NCBI RefSeq assembly: GCF_039535475.1
Contig: NZ_BAAAXG010000026.1
Span: 3,033,501-3,097,500, forward strand
DNA length: 64,000 nucleotides
Reading direction: 5' to 3'
Origin: Streptomyces showdoensis
GTDB lineage: Bacteria > Actinomycetota > Actinomycetes > Streptomycetales > Streptomycetaceae
Shown: positions 1 through 8,368 of the stretch, piece after piece
How positions within the stretch are numbered: position 1 is the first letter of the stretch
Layout of the letters: every line of letters begins with the position of its first letter
Notes under the pieces: model-generated
Database searches by the model: none
The model's input: the letters and a program-made list of their open reading frames with translations, nothing else
Told to the model about the DNA's origin: nothing
Program-made: the position numbers and the translations under genes

Positions 1-1
1 G

Positions 2-550
2 GTCCGCAAGACGCACATCAACCGGGACGCCGAGGCGGACCTGGTGTCCACGGCGATGCGCCCGGCGGCCTTCGTGCCCGACACCAAGAACGCGGGCGAC
101 CTGCTGCGCGAGATGCAGCAGGAGCGCAACCACGTCGCCGTCGTCATCGACGAGTACGGCGGCACGGCCGGGATCGTCACCATCGAGGACATCCTGGAGG
201 AGATCGTCGGCGAGATCACCGACGAGTACGACCGGGAGCTGCCGCCCGTCGAGGAGCTCGGCGACGACCGCTACCGGGTCACCGCCCGCCTCGACATCGG
301 CGACCTCGGCGAGCTCTACGGCTTCGGGCCGGACGAGTACGACGACGAGGACGTGGAGACCGTCGGCGGACTGCTCGCCAAGGCCCTCGGCCGGGTGCCG
401 ATCGCCGGGGCCAACGCCGTGGTGGAGCTGCCGGACAAGCGGCGGCTGCGGCTGACCGCCGAGTCCCCGGCCGGCCGCCGGAACAAGATCGTGACCGTGC
501 TCGCCGAACCGGTCGAGCCGGCCGGCGCCGAGGAGGACCCGGAGTCGTGA
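2..550 (+). CDS. CorC/HlyC-type CBS-domain protein (hemolysin family), 3' part
   Basis: The gene runs in from the left edge; its frame is open from base 2 and gives about 182 visible residues. They contain the end of a CBS pair ([20 protein letters not shown] is the typical second-CBS signature) followed by a C-terminal CorC_HlyC transporter-associated domain with the usual acidic linker ([12 protein letters not shown]). Full-length members add an N-terminal DUF21/CNNM membrane domain, which would lie outside the window, and act in membrane-linked Mg/Co transport or its regulation. In actinobacteria this gene sits between ybeY and era, as here. The stop overlaps the GTG of the next gene (GTGA), so the two are translationally coupled. 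Confidence 0.9.
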   Translation, partial: VRKTHINRDAEADLVSTAMRPAAFVPDTKNAGDLLREMQQERNHVAVVIDEYGGTAGIVTIEDILEEIVGEITDEYDRELPPVEELGDDRYRVTARLDIGDLGELYGFGPDEYDDEDVETVGGLLAKALGRVPIAGANAVVELPDKRRLRLTAESPAGRRNKIVTVLAEPVEPAGAEEDPES

Positions 551-900
551 CCCCCGACCAGCTGCGCGCCTTCTGCCTGGACTTCAACGACGCGACGGAG
601 GAGTTCCCCTTCACGCCGGAGACCTCCGTCTTCAAGGTCGCCGGGAAGATGTTCGCGCTGGCCGCGCTCGACTCCGAGCCGCTGCGGGTCAACCTCAAGT
701 GCGATCCGGACGACGCCGTACGGCTCCGCGAGGAGCACCCGGCGATCGCGCCCGGCTACCACATGAACAAGCGGCACTGGAACACCGTGACCGTCGACGA
801 ACTCCCGGACCGGATGGTCCGGGAGCTCGTCGAGGACTCGTACGACCTCGTGGTCGCCGGACTGCCGAAGGCGGTACGGCTCCGCCTCGACCGCCCCTGA
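547..900 (+). CDS. MmcQ/YjbR family DNA-binding protein
   Basis: A 117-residue protein of the MmcQ/YjbR family (DUF1801-like double-wing fold). Family features visible are the N-terminal [12 protein letters not shown] helix, the E-F-P-F-T-P turn, the KVAGKMFAL strand, and the central [15 protein letters not shown] and [12 protein letters not shown] motifs. The GTG start overlaps the stop of the CBS-protein gene, giving a two-gene operon. The biochemical role is poorly known; DNA binding is inferred from the fold. Confidence 0.88.
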   Translation: MTPDQLRAFCLDFNDATEEFPFTPETSVFKVAGKMFALAALDSEPLRVNLKCDPDDAVRLREEHPAIAPGYHMNKRHWNTVTVDELPDRMVRELVEDSYDLVVAGLPKAVRLRLDRP

Positions 901-901
901 G

Positions 902-2316
902 TCACCGGCGGCGCAGGCCGAGGGCGACCAGGACGGCCGTGCCGAGCACGATCGCCGCGTCCAGGGCGAGGACCGTGCGGACACCTCCGTACAGGCTCCC
1001 GCCCGTGGTGGCGAGCACCCCGAGCAGCGGGATGCCGACCGTGATGCCGACCTGCTGGGTCGTGGTCACCAGACCGGTCGCCAGGCCCTGCTCCTCGTCC
1101 GGCACGCCGGAGGTGACGGTCACGCCGTACGCGATGATCGCGCCCAGGTGGCACATCGAGGCCAGCGAGACGAAGACGGCGGCCAGGACCGCGCCCGAGG
1201 CGGAGCCGATGCCCAGGATCGCCGCCGTGAACAGGCCCTGACCGACGAGGGAGAGGACCAGGGTGCGGCGGGCGCCGAAGCGGCCGATCACCCTCGGGGC
1301 GAGCGAGCCGGCGAAGACCGACACGAGGCCCTGGACGCCGAAGACCAGACCGGTGAGGAAGCCGGAGAGGCCCAGCGTCTCCTGCAGGTACAGGGTCAGC
1401 ACGAAGACGACCGTCGACATCATCGAGAAGGTGACGAGCCCGCCCACGTTGCCGAAGGCGACCGTGCGCCGCCTCAGCATCGGCAGCGACACCAGCGGGG
1501 AGGGGCTGCGGGACCCACGACCGCGAACGCCGTCAGCAGGGCCAGGCCCGCGACCAGGGTGACCAGGACGTCGGCGCCGCCGAAGCCGCGCTCGGCCGCG
1601 GTCGACAGGGCGTAGATCAGCGAGAGCAGACCGCCGGTGACGGTCACCGCGCCCGGCACGTCCAGCTTCGGCCGGTCCGGGGTCCGGGACTCGGGCAGCA
1701 GGCCCGGCGCCAGCGGCAGCACGATCAGGCTGAACAGGGTGAGCAGGCCCATGGTGGAGCGCCAGCCCAGGGTGTCGGTCATGACCCCGCCGAGCACCAT
1801 GCCGACCGTGAAGCCCAGCGACAGCAGGGTGCCGGAGATGCCGAGCGCCCGGTCGCGCTGCGGGCCCTCGGGGAAGGTGGTGGTCAGCAGGGACATGCCG
1901 GTCGGCACGATCGCCGCCGCGCCGACGCCCTGCAGGGCGCGGGCGGTGAGGAAGGAGGCCGGGTCCCAGGCGAGGGTGGCGAGCAGGGAGGCCGCGCCGA
2001 ACAGCCCGAGACCGGCGAGGAACAGCTTCTTGCGCCCGTAGAGGTCGCCGAGCCGGCCGGACAGCAGCAGGAAGCCGCCGGAGGGCAGGGCGAAGGCGGT
2101 GACCGCCCACTGCAGGGCGGCGGGGCTGAGGCCGAGGTCGGCGCCGAGCACGGGCAGGGCGACGTTCAGGACGGAGAAGTCCAGCGCCACCATGAACTGG
2201 GCGGCGCACAGCACGATCAGGATGAGCCGGGCGCGGCCGGAGAGGGCCGGGGGAGCGGGCGCGGGATCGGGGGCGGGGGTGGTCTGCGGGGTCGGGCGGG
2301 AGGTCACTGTTGCCAT
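902..2316 (-). pseudogene. MFS transporter (DHA2-like exporter), single-base frameshift
   Basis: Two overlapping frames together encode one major facilitator. The N-terminal part (from ATG 2316) has MFS motif A (GRLGDLYGRKKLF) and the helices of the first half; the C-terminal part, in another frame, resumes at SRSPSPLVSLPMLRRRTVAF and carries the second half. The switch lies near 1511-1518, where the minus strand reads GTGGGTCC; one added base (GTGGAGTCC) would give AVVESRSP and a continuous 471-residue protein. The total length fits exactly one missing base. It is divergent from the HTH regulator at 2409, which probably controls it. It is either a sequencing error or a recent inactivation; nothing else in the gene has decayed. 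Confidence 0.85.
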
Positions 2317-2408
2317 GCCCACGACTCTCGTGGCCCGGGAACAAAGGTGGGGAGCGGGTACTTATCCTGTTGGTCGCACCACCAGGCATCCAGGGGGAGG
2401 AAGCGCAC

Positions 2409-3296
2409 GTGGCCACGGCACTGGAGAGCACCGCCGCCAAGGCGCACCGACTGGCCGAGCTCCGCGAGTTCCTGATGAGCCGTCGGGCCCGGGTGAGCCC
2501 CGCCGAGGCGGGCCTGCCGGACGGCGGCGCCCGCCGCCGCACCCCCGGGCTGCGCCGCGAGGAGGTCGCCGTCCTCGCCGGGGTCGGGGTGTCCTGGTAC
2601 CAGTGGCTGGAGCAGGGCCGGGACATCACGGTGTCGCCGCAGGTCCTGGACTCGGTGGCGCGGGTGCTGCGGCTCAGCCCGGTCGAGCGGCGCCATCTGT
2701 ACGTGCTCGCGGCGCTCAACCCGCCGGCGCCGGAGCTCGCCCCGGAGGACCGGGACATGTGCCACGGGCTGCGGCGGCTGATCGACACCTGGATGCCGTT
2801 CCCGGCGCACATCATGGACCAGTACTGGAACACCGTGATGTACAACGACGCGGCGGCGATCGTGCTCGGCATGCGGCCGGAGATCGTGCAGAACTGCCTG
2901 ATCGCCTTCTTCACGGACCCGATCTACCGGGTGCGCTCGCCCCGCTGGTGCGAGCTCGCGCCGAAGGTCGTCGCGCAGTTCCGCTCGGCCTGCTCGGAGT
3001 GCCCGGACGACGAGGGCTTCCGGCAGGTGGTCGAGGAGGCCAAGGCGGCGAGCGCGGAGTTCGCCGAGCTGTGGGAGCGCCGGGACATCCTGCCGGGCGG
3101 CCAGAACCGCAAGGAGATGGACCACCCGCTGGTCGGCCCGCTGGTGGTGGAGGCCACCCAGCTGCGCGTCCCGGCCCGCCCCGACCTGGTGATCGTCCTG
3201 CACACCCCGCTCCAGGAGGCGGACACGGCCGCCAAGCTGGAGTGGCTGGTCTCCCCGGAGGGCCGGCGCGGGGCGATGTACCCGGTGGCGGGCTGA
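2409..3296 (+). CDS. XRE-type HTH regulator with MmyB-like ligand-binding domain
   Basis: A 295-residue cytoplasmic regulator. The N-terminal helix-turn-helix contains the hallmark RRRTPGLRREEVAVLAGVG and SWYQWLEQGR; the rest is the MmyB-like ligand-binding domain. GTG 2409 is preferred because a GGGGAGGAAG Shine-Dalgarno lies just before it, although an upstream frame stays open to 2310. It is divergent from the MFS gene across a 92-bp gap, so a drug- or metabolite-responsive repressor of that exporter is the likely role. A second, similar regulator/MFS pair lies at 29.8-32.4 kb. Confidence 0.9.
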   Translation: MATALESTAAKAHRLAELREFLMSRRARVSPAEAGLPDGGARRRTPGLRREEVAVLAGVGVSWYQWLEQGRDITVSPQVLDSVARVLRLSPVERRHLYVLAALNPPAPELAPEDRDMCHGLRRLIDTWMPFPAHIMDQYWNTVMYNDAAAIVLGMRPEIVQNCLIAFFTDPIYRVRSPRWCELAPKVVAQFRSACSECPDDEGFRQVVEEAKAASAEFAELWERRDILPGGQNRKEMDHPLVGPLVVEATQLRVPARPDLVIVLHTPLQEADTAAKLEWLVSPEGRRGAMYPVAG

Positions 3297-3337
3297 GCGG
3301 ACGCCCTGGGCTCGGTGTACGGGGGCGGGGCTGAGCC

Positions 3338-3384
3338 GGCCGGTGTCCGGGGCCGGTGTCCGCAGGCCGGTAGGCCGGTGTCCG
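3338..3384 (+). repeat. Three copies of GGCCGGTGTCCG
   Basis: The 12-mer GGCCGGTGTCCG occurs at 3338-3349, 3351-3362 and 3373-3384, just after the regulator stop and before the cytidine-deaminase-like gene. No function is apparent. Confidence 0.6.
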
Positions 3385-3434
3385 CGGGTCGGGCGGCCGC
3401 CCGTGGGCGGAGGGGTCCGACCTATCCTCGGATC

Positions 3435-3797
3435 ATGACACTCAACCGCGAGCACGACGACCTCGGCGCAGAGGACCTCAAGATCATCACGCTGGCGCGC
3501 AGCGCCCGCGCCCGCAACGGGGTGCCGGAGGGTGCGGCGGTGCGCGACGAGACCGGGCGGACGTACGTCGCGGGCACGGTCGAGCTGGAGTCGCTCAAGC
3601 TGAGCGCGCTGCAGACCGCGGTCGCCATGGCGGTGGCCAGCGGTGCCCAGTCGCTGGAGGCCGCGGCCGTCGTCTCCGCCGCGGAGGCCGCGTCCGACGC
3701 GGACCGCGCGGCGGTGCGGGACCTGGGCGGGCCGGAGACCCCGGTGCTGCTGGCCGGTACGGACGGGCGGCTGAAGGCGGCGGTCTCCGCGGGCTGA
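3435..3797 (+). CDS. Cytidine-deaminase-like protein without the zinc site
   Basis: A 120-residue protein of the type usually annotated cytidine deaminase upstream of era in Streptomyces. The fold signature is recognisable (LARSARARNGVPEGAAVRDE, then TYVAGTVELESLKLSALQTA), but the catalytic C/H-A-E is replaced by ALQ and no PCxxCR motif is present in the second half, so deaminase activity is unlikely. The ATG at 3435 was chosen because similarity starts there; the frame is open further upstream. It may have a structural or regulatory role, and the product name should not be read as activity. Confidence 0.75.
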   Translation: MTLNREHDDLGAEDLKIITLARSARARNGVPEGAAVRDETGRTYVAGTVELESLKLSALQTAVAMAVASGAQSLEAAAVVSAAEAASDADRAAVRDLGGPETPVLLAGTDGRLKAAVSAG

Positions 3798-3827
3798 GGC
3801 CCGTATCCGCTCGTGCGCGTGTGCGTC

Positions 3828-3861
3828 GAGGGGCCCGGTACGCGTCCCGTGCCGGGCCTCT
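3828..3861 (+). terminator. Hairpin after the cytidine-deaminase-like gene
   Basis: GGCCCGGTA (3832-3840) pairs with TGCCGGGCC (3850-3858), allowing one wobble, within an extended GAGG...CCTC stem. There is only a short T stretch downstream. Confidence 0.55.
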
Positions 3862-3934
3862 TGCGCGTTTGTGAAGGATCAACGGAACTTCTCTTGCCTT
3901 CCCCGCTCCGGTGCGCATCAATAACAGCGACCGG

Positions 3935-3950
3935 TCCGACGGGCCGTCAG
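3935..3950 (+). promoter_or_regulatory. Surface-gene palindrome, copy 1
   Basis: TCCGACGGGCCGTCAG has arms GACG/CGTC around GGC. It lies 64 bp before the ATG at 4014. It matches the element at 4612-4627 at 12 of 16 positions, and the C/T and G/A differences at paired positions compensate to keep the arms complementary. Confidence 0.5.
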
Positions 3951-4013
3951 ATCTCCTCGCAGACGCAGTGTCCGCACCCCTGCGTTCGTCATCGGAAGGG
4001 GTACGACCTCGCC

Positions 4014-4505
4014 ATGAGAAGCGGAAGCAGAAACAGAAACGTCTTAGGGACCGCCGCGGTGCTCGCCGGAGCGCTCGCCGCCGCCGGCCTCGCCTTCGCG
4101 CCGGGCGCCTACGCCGTGTCGCCCGGTTCGGCCACGGCGACCTATGACTGCGGGTCCTGGGGCGGCGGCAGCGCCACCCTCACCGCCACGCAGAGCGGCA
4201 CGTCCGCGACGATCACGATCACCTCGGCGGTGAAGACGCCGATCTCGGTCGGCAAGGACACCATCAGCTCCACCCTGACCCTGGCCAAGGCCGGCGGCGG
4301 TACGCGGGTGTTCACCGGGACCAAGAACCCGGCGATCCCCGCGAACACCTCGGTCACCATGGGCCCGCTCAGTGGGACGGTCGCCTCCGGCGACAGCCTC
4401 AACTCCTACTTCGCGGGCACCGCGCTCAAGATGGTGATCTTCGGCGTCACCGTGAACTGCGACGCGCTCACCTCGCAGTCGCCCGGGCCCTTCGTGTTCA
4501 GCTGA
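4014..4505 (+). CDS. Small secreted protein of the WxL-type locus
   Basis: A 163-residue exported protein. The N-terminus is a classical signal peptide: basic SGSRNRN, a hydrophobic AAVLAGALAAAGLAFA core, then a likely Ala-x-Ala cleavage near residue 34. The mature part is about 130 residues of Ser/Thr/Gly-rich beta-strand sequence with two widely spaced cysteines (YDCGSW near the start, VNCDAL near the end) that could form a disulfide. There is no anchor or TM segment. A GGAAGGGG Shine-Dalgarno precedes the ATG by about 14 nt. It lies ahead of the WxL-like and DUF916 genes and shares their promoter palindrome; the function is unknown. Confidence 0.85.
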   Translation: MRSGSRNRNVLGTAAVLAGALAAAGLAFAPGAYAVSPGSATATYDCGSWGGGSATLTATQSGTSATITITSAVKTPISVGKDTISSTLTLAKAGGGTRVFTGTKNPAIPANTSVTMGPLSGTVASGDSLNSYFAGTALKMVIFGVTVNCDALTSQSPGPFVFS

Positions 4506-4522
4506 TCCCTCCCCGCACGGCC

Positions 4523-4551
4523 GACCGGTACCGCCGAGGGCGGTGCCGGTC
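4523..4551 (+). terminator. Hairpin after the small secreted protein gene
   Basis: GACCGGTACCGCC (4523-4535) pairs with GGCGGTGCCGGTC (4539-4551) across a GAG loop, with one wobble pair. Confidence 0.7.
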
Positions 4552-4602
4552 GCTGCTGTGTCCACCGGTCCTGACCTGCGGGTATCCGGGGATGCGGTGA
4601 TC

Positions 4603-4627
4603 TTGACAGTATCTGATGGGTCATCAG
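4603..4627 (+). promoter_or_regulatory. Promoter region of the WxL-like gene with surface-gene palindrome, copy 2
   Basis: TTGACA (4603-4608) is a good -35. It is followed by the perfect palindrome CTGATG-GGT-CATCAG (4613-4627), which would sit between -35 and -10. It lies 81 bp before the ATG at 4708. Nearly the same 16-mer occurs on the other strand at 54519-54534. Confidence 0.6.
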
Positions 4628-4707
4628 TCGATGCATTTCGATTCCATTGACTTCTCTCGGCCCGCAGCCGTCAATGGCGCCCTCTCATCCCTCAGGAGGG
4701 GACCCAC

Positions 4708-6045
4708 ATGGCATTCGAACGAAGCCGCGCGGCGGCTCGAAGACGGCGTCGCTGGACGGCCGTCCTCGGCGCCACCGCGCTCGCGCTCACCGCCGGCGGC
4801 GCGCTCGCCGCCCCGGCCGGGGCCACCACGACCTCCGTGCCCGTGGAGTTCGCGACCCACTGCGTGCCGCCGCCGATCGCGGGCATCCCGCCCATCGACG
4901 GCACCACCACCGCGCAGATCACGGTCGACAAGGCCGCGGCCAAGGTAGGCGACACGGTCACCGTCACCTACACGGTCACCAAGCCCGCCGCCTCCAACCC
5001 GGTGGACCTCGCCCTCCCGGCCGACATCATGACCCCGAGCGGCAAGGTCACCCTCGGCGGTGCCCAGTCCGGCGCGGTCACCGTCACCGGACCCAAGAAG
5101 AACCCGCCCGTCCCGGGCAAGGGCAGCTTCCCGGCGTTCTCCATGACCGGCACCTTCACGGTCACCACGCCCGGCGCGATCACCCTCTCGCCCGGCGACT
5201 ACAACATCCACACCAGCTACATCATGGAGCTGGACACCCCCTGCACGGTCGCCAACGCGCCCGTCTCCGAGACGGTCACCGCGACCGCGCAGCCCGGGGC
5301 CAACGAGCGCGCGCTCCAGCTCGACAACGCCTCCGGGGCCCCCGGCGTCCGCGTCACCGTCTCCGGGACCAAGTTCACCCCGCTCGCCGAGGTCACCGTC
5401 GTCGGCCGGGCCGGAGCGGCCGAGACCGCCGACCGGATGACCGTCACGACCGACAGCGAGGGCGGCTTCGCGGCCCGCCTGAAGGTCAACGACAAGGCGA
5501 CCACCGGGATCGTGGCCTACGAGGGCGCGGCCTGGGACCCCGACAAGGGCGCGGGCCCCGTCGCGTACCAGGTCATCGACGACACCCCGACCCCGCCGAA
5601 CAGCCAGAAGATCACGGCCTCGGTCACGGCGGGCCAGCTGTCGATGACCCAGGCCGGTGACGCCGTGCAGCTCTCGGCCGTCGACTTCGGCCAGGGCGGC
5701 GCCGCCACCGGACCCCTGCAGACGGTGACGGTCAAGGACTTCCGCGGCGGCCCCGCGGGCTGGTCCCTGACCGGGAAGGTCACCGACTTCACCGGACCGG
5801 GCGGGGCCATCGGCGCGGGCAAGCTCAGCTGGACGCCGTCCTGCACCACCAAGGCGGGCAGCCCCAGCACCTGCGTCCCCGGCACCGCGGGCCCCGTCGG
5901 CGGCACCGGCGCCACCCTCGCCTCGACGCCCAACGGCACCCTCACCGGCGGCGAGTTCACCATCGACGCGGGGCTCTCCCTCGACGTCCCGGCGTTCACG
6001 GCGCCCGGCAGTTACGCGGGCGTGCTCACCCTGACGCTGTCCTGA
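4708..6045 (+). CDS. WxL-domain-like secreted surface protein
   Basis: A 445-residue exported protein. The signal peptide has an Arg-rich start (RSRAAARRRRRW), a hydrophobic stretch and an AAPAGA cleavage region near residue 38. The middle is repetitive Thr/Val-rich beta sequence with Ig-like stretches. The C-terminal third resembles a WxL cell-wall-binding domain: a W-S-L motif near residue 351 and a terminal YAGVLTLTL matching the family's distal Y...LTxTL signature. The next gene encodes a DUF916 protein, the usual WxL partner, which supports the call. Similar Streptomyces proteins are sometimes labelled beta-xylosidase; I see no glycosidase domain. The start has a perfect AGGAGGGG Shine-Dalgarno. 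Confidence 0.75.
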   Translation: MAFERSRAAARRRRRWTAVLGATALALTAGGALAAPAGATTTSVPVEFATHCVPPPIAGIPPIDGTTTAQITVDKAAAKVGDTVTVTYTVTKPAASNPVDLALPADIMTPSGKVTLGGAQSGAVTVTGPKKNPPVPGKGSFPAFSMTGTFTVTTPGAITLSPGDYNIHTSYIMELDTPCTVANAPVSETVTATAQPGANERALQLDNASGAPGVRVTVSGTKFTPLAEVTVVGRAGAAETADRMTVTTDSEGGFAARLKVNDKATTGIVAYEGAAWDPDKGAGPVAYQVIDDTPTPPNSQKITASVTAGQLSMTQAGDAVQLSAVDFGQGGAATGPLQTVTVKDFRGGPAGWSLTGKVTDFTGPGGAIGAGKLSWTPSCTTKAGSPSTCVPGTAGPVGGTGATLASTPNGTLTGGEFTIDAGLSLDVPAFTAPGSYAGVLTLTLS

Positions 6046-6050
6046 CCGCC

Positions 6051-6084
6051 CGACGGGCCGGCCGCGCACCCGGCCGGCCCGTCG
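6051..6084 (+). terminator. 14-bp hairpin between the WxL-like and DUF916 genes
   Basis: CGACGGGCCGGCCG (6051-6064) pairs perfectly with CGGCCGGCCCGTCG (6071-6084), with a 6-nt loop and no T tract. It may attenuate rather than fully end transcription, since the downstream gene is functionally linked. Confidence 0.65.
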
Positions 6085-6108
6085 CCACTTCCCAAGGGGT
6101 CCGCACCC

Positions 6109-7098
6109 GTGCGCAAGCCGTACGCCTCCCTCCTGAGCGTCCTCCGCGGCCTGATCCTGCCGGTCGCCGCCCTGCCCGTCGCCGCGCTGCTGCTGGCCTG
6201 GCCCGCCGCCGGGCCCGCCTCCGCCGCCGAGAACGGCGAGTGGGCCGTCTACCCGGCCGCCTCGCAGCTGGGCAGCCGCCCGTACTTCTACCTCTCCGCG
6301 GACCCCGGCGGCACCGTCACCGACCGGGTCACCGTCGCCAACAAGACCGCCGCCCCGCTCAGCTTCCTGCTGTACGGGGCCGACGCCTACAACACCGAAC
6401 GCGACGGAGGCTTCGCCGTCCGCACCCGGCAGGAGAAGCAGACCGGCGCCGGCGCCTGGATCCGGCCCGACCGCGACCGGGTCACCGTCCCGCCGCACTC
6501 CGCCGTCACCGTCCCCTACACCCTCACCGTCCCCGCCGACGCCGAGCCGGGCGACCACCCCGGCGCGGTCGTCGCCCTCGACGAGCGGATCGCCGAGGGC
6601 TCCGGGGGCTCCGTCGCGCTCGGCGTGCAGCGCGCGGTCGGCGCCCGGGTCTACCTGCGGGTCGGCGGGCCCACCGTGCCCGCCCTCGGCGTCGAGGACG
6701 TCACCCTCGCCCAGGACCGGCCGCTCGTCCCCGGCACCGGCACCAGCACCGCCGTCGTCTCGTACACCCTCTACAACCGCGGCAACGTCACCCTCAACCC
6801 GAAGGTCGCCCTCAAGGCCCGGGGGCTGTTCGGCCGCACCCTGCTCACCCGGGACCTGGACCGGCTGCCCGCCGAACTGCTGCCCCGGCAGAAGATCCGG
6901 CTCAGCGAGCGGTGGACCGGATCCCCGCAGCTCGACTGGGGCGAGCTGACCCTGACCGCGACCGCCAAGGACGTCCGCGAGTCCGGCCGGGTCTCCTTCC
7001 TCGCCCTGCCCTGGCTGCCCCTCGCGGTGCTCCTCGGCGGGGGCGCGGCCGGGGTCCTCGGCCTCTGGATACGGCGGCGGCGGGCGCTGAGTACGTGA
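6109..7098 (+). CDS. DUF916 / WxL-interacting membrane-anchored protein
   Basis: A 329-residue protein with a long signal peptide (hydrophobic LILPVAALPVAALLLAWPAA, cleavage near PASAAENG). It has an extracellular Ig-like DUF916/WxLIP peptidoglycan-binding region (DPGGTVTDRVTVANKTAAPL is the typical first strand pair; PADAEPGDHPGAVVA the second), a C-terminal transmembrane helix (LPLAVLLGGGAAGVLGLWI) and a basic RRRR tail. In Firmicutes such proteins bind WxL proteins to the wall and tether them to the membrane; the same role is inferred here from adjacency to the WxL-like gene. The start is GTG with an AAGGGG Shine-Dalgarno. Confidence 0.85.
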   Translation: MRKPYASLLSVLRGLILPVAALPVAALLLAWPAAGPASAAENGEWAVYPAASQLGSRPYFYLSADPGGTVTDRVTVANKTAAPLSFLLYGADAYNTERDGGFAVRTRQEKQTGAGAWIRPDRDRVTVPPHSAVTVPYTLTVPADAEPGDHPGAVVALDERIAEGSGGSVALGVQRAVGARVYLRVGGPTVPALGVEDVTLAQDRPLVPGTGTSTAVVSYTLYNRGNVTLNPKVALKARGLFGRTLLTRDLDRLPAELLPRQKIRLSERWTGSPQLDWGELTLTATAKDVRESGRVSFLALPWLPLAVLLGGGAAGVLGLWIRRRRALST

Positions 7099-7128
7099 GC
7101 CGGCCGTCCATCGGGGAGAATGGCCCCC

Positions 7129-8070
7129 ATGAGCGCTCGTACTGATGAGAACACCGCCCCCCACCGGGCCGGCTTCGCCTGCTTCGTCGGCCGCCCCAAC
7201 GCGGGCAAGTCCACCCTCACGAACGCTCTGGTCGGCCAGAAGGTGGCCATCACCTCCAACCGGCCGCAGACCACCCGGCACACCGTCCGCGGCATCGTGC
7301 ACCGTCCCGACGCCCAGCTGATCCTGGTCGACACCCCGGGCCTGCACAAGCCGCGCACGCTGCTCGGCGAGCGGCTCAACGACGTCGTGCGCACCACCTG
7401 GGCCGAGGTCGACGTGATCGGCTTCTGCCTGCCCGCCGACCAGAAGCTCGGCCCCGGCGACCGCTTCATCGCCAAGGAGCTCGCCGAGATCAAGAAGACG
7501 CCCAAGGTCGCGATCATCACCAAGACCGACCTGGTCGACTCCAAGACCCTCGCCGAGCAGCTGATCGCGATCGACCAGCTCGGCAAGGAGCTCGGCTTCG
7601 AGTGGGCGCAGATCGTCCCCGTCTCGGCCGTCGGCAACAAGCAGGTCCAGCTCGTCGCCGACCTGCTCATCCCGCTCCTGCCGGAGTCCCCGCCGCTCTA
7701 CCCCGAGGGCGACCTCACCGACGAGCCCGAGATGGTCATGGTCGCCGAGCTGATCCGCGAGGCCGCGCTCGAAGGCGTACGGGACGAGCTGCCGCACTCC
7801 ATCGCGGTGGTCGTCGAGGAGATGATCCCGCGCGAGAACCGCCCGGCGGACCGGCCGCTGCTCGACATCCACGCCAACGTGTACATCGAGCGCCCCAGCC
7901 AGAAGGGCATCATCATCGGCCCCAAGGGCAGCCGCCTCAAGGAGGTCGGCATGAAGTCCCGCAAGCACATCGAGGCGCTGCTCGGGACCCCGGTCTTCCT
8001 CGACCTCCACGTGAAGGTGGCCAAGGACTGGCAGCGGGACCCCAAGCAGCTGCGGAAGCTCGGCTTCTGA
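7129..8070 (+). CDS. era: GTPase Era
   Basis: A 313-residue GTPase that binds 16S rRNA and assists 30S assembly. All elements are present: G1 GRPNAGKST (residues 21-29), the G2 threonine in RPQTTRHT, G3 DTPG, G4 TKTD (a common variant of NKxD), G5 SAV, and a C-terminal KH RNA-binding domain with GIIIGPKGSRLKEVG. An in-frame ATG nine bases upstream (7120) lies too close to the GGGGAGA Shine-Dalgarno, so 7129 is preferred. Confidence 0.97.
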   Translation: MSARTDENTAPHRAGFACFVGRPNAGKSTLTNALVGQKVAITSNRPQTTRHTVRGIVHRPDAQLILVDTPGLHKPRTLLGERLNDVVRTTWAEVDVIGFCLPADQKLGPGDRFIAKELAEIKKTPKVAIITKTDLVDSKTLAEQLIAIDQLGKELGFEWAQIVPVSAVGNKQVQLVADLLIPLLPESPPLYPEGDLTDEPEMVMVAELIREAALEGVRDELPHSIAVVVEEMIPRENRPADRPLLDIHANVYIERPSQKGIIIGPKGSRLKEVGMKSRKHIEALLGTPVFLDLHVKVAKDWQRDPKQLRKLGF

Positions 8071-8085
8071 GCCCTGAGGGCTCAG
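8067..8085. terminator. Bidirectional terminator between era and the emfourin gene
   Basis: CTGAGCCC (8067-8074), TGA loop, GGGCTCAG (8078-8085): a compact perfect 8-bp stem that contains the stop codons of both convergent genes. Confidence 0.7.
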
Positions 8086-8348
8086 GCGCCCTCCTTCAGC
8101 ACGAGCTGGATCAGCTCGCGCTGCTCGGCGGTGAGGTGGGGATCCGCCCACTTCACCGTCTGCCCGTCGATCGTGATCTCGTACGAGAAGCCGTCCGGGA
8201 CCCCGCGGCTCTCCGGCGGCGGCGGTGCGGCGAGGGCCTCGCGGGCCAGCCCCCGCAGCCGCTCGTCGTCGGGCCGGCCGTCGGTCTCCACCTCCGCCGA
8301 CTTCTCGATCCCCGCGAAGCCCCCTGTGCGTACGACGCGAATCCTCAT
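8082..8348 (-). CDS. Emfourin-like protease inhibitor
   Basis: An 88-residue cytoplasmic protein of the protealysin-inhibitor (emfourin) family. It starts with the strand MRIRVVRTGGFAGI and has the conserved tail PDGFSYEITIDGQTV followed by a short C-terminal helix (TAEQRELIQLVL). Emfourins are slow tight-binding inhibitors of M4 protealysin-like proteases. The gene begins 20 bp after the stop of such a protease on the same strand, the standard enzyme-inhibitor arrangement. There is no signal peptide. Confidence 0.88.
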   Translation of the reverse strand: MRIRVVRTGGFAGIEKSAEVETDGRPDDERLRGLAREALAAPPPPESRGVPDGFSYEITIDGQTVKWADPHLTAEQRELIQLVLKEGA

Positions 8349-8368
8349 GGGGCCTGTCTACCGCACCC

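Noticed and set aside
4624..8151. 1175-codon open frame opposite the WxL, DUF916 and era genes
   Set aside because: It spans several well-supported genes on the other strand and has the repetitive Gly/Asp/Arg composition of a shadow frame.
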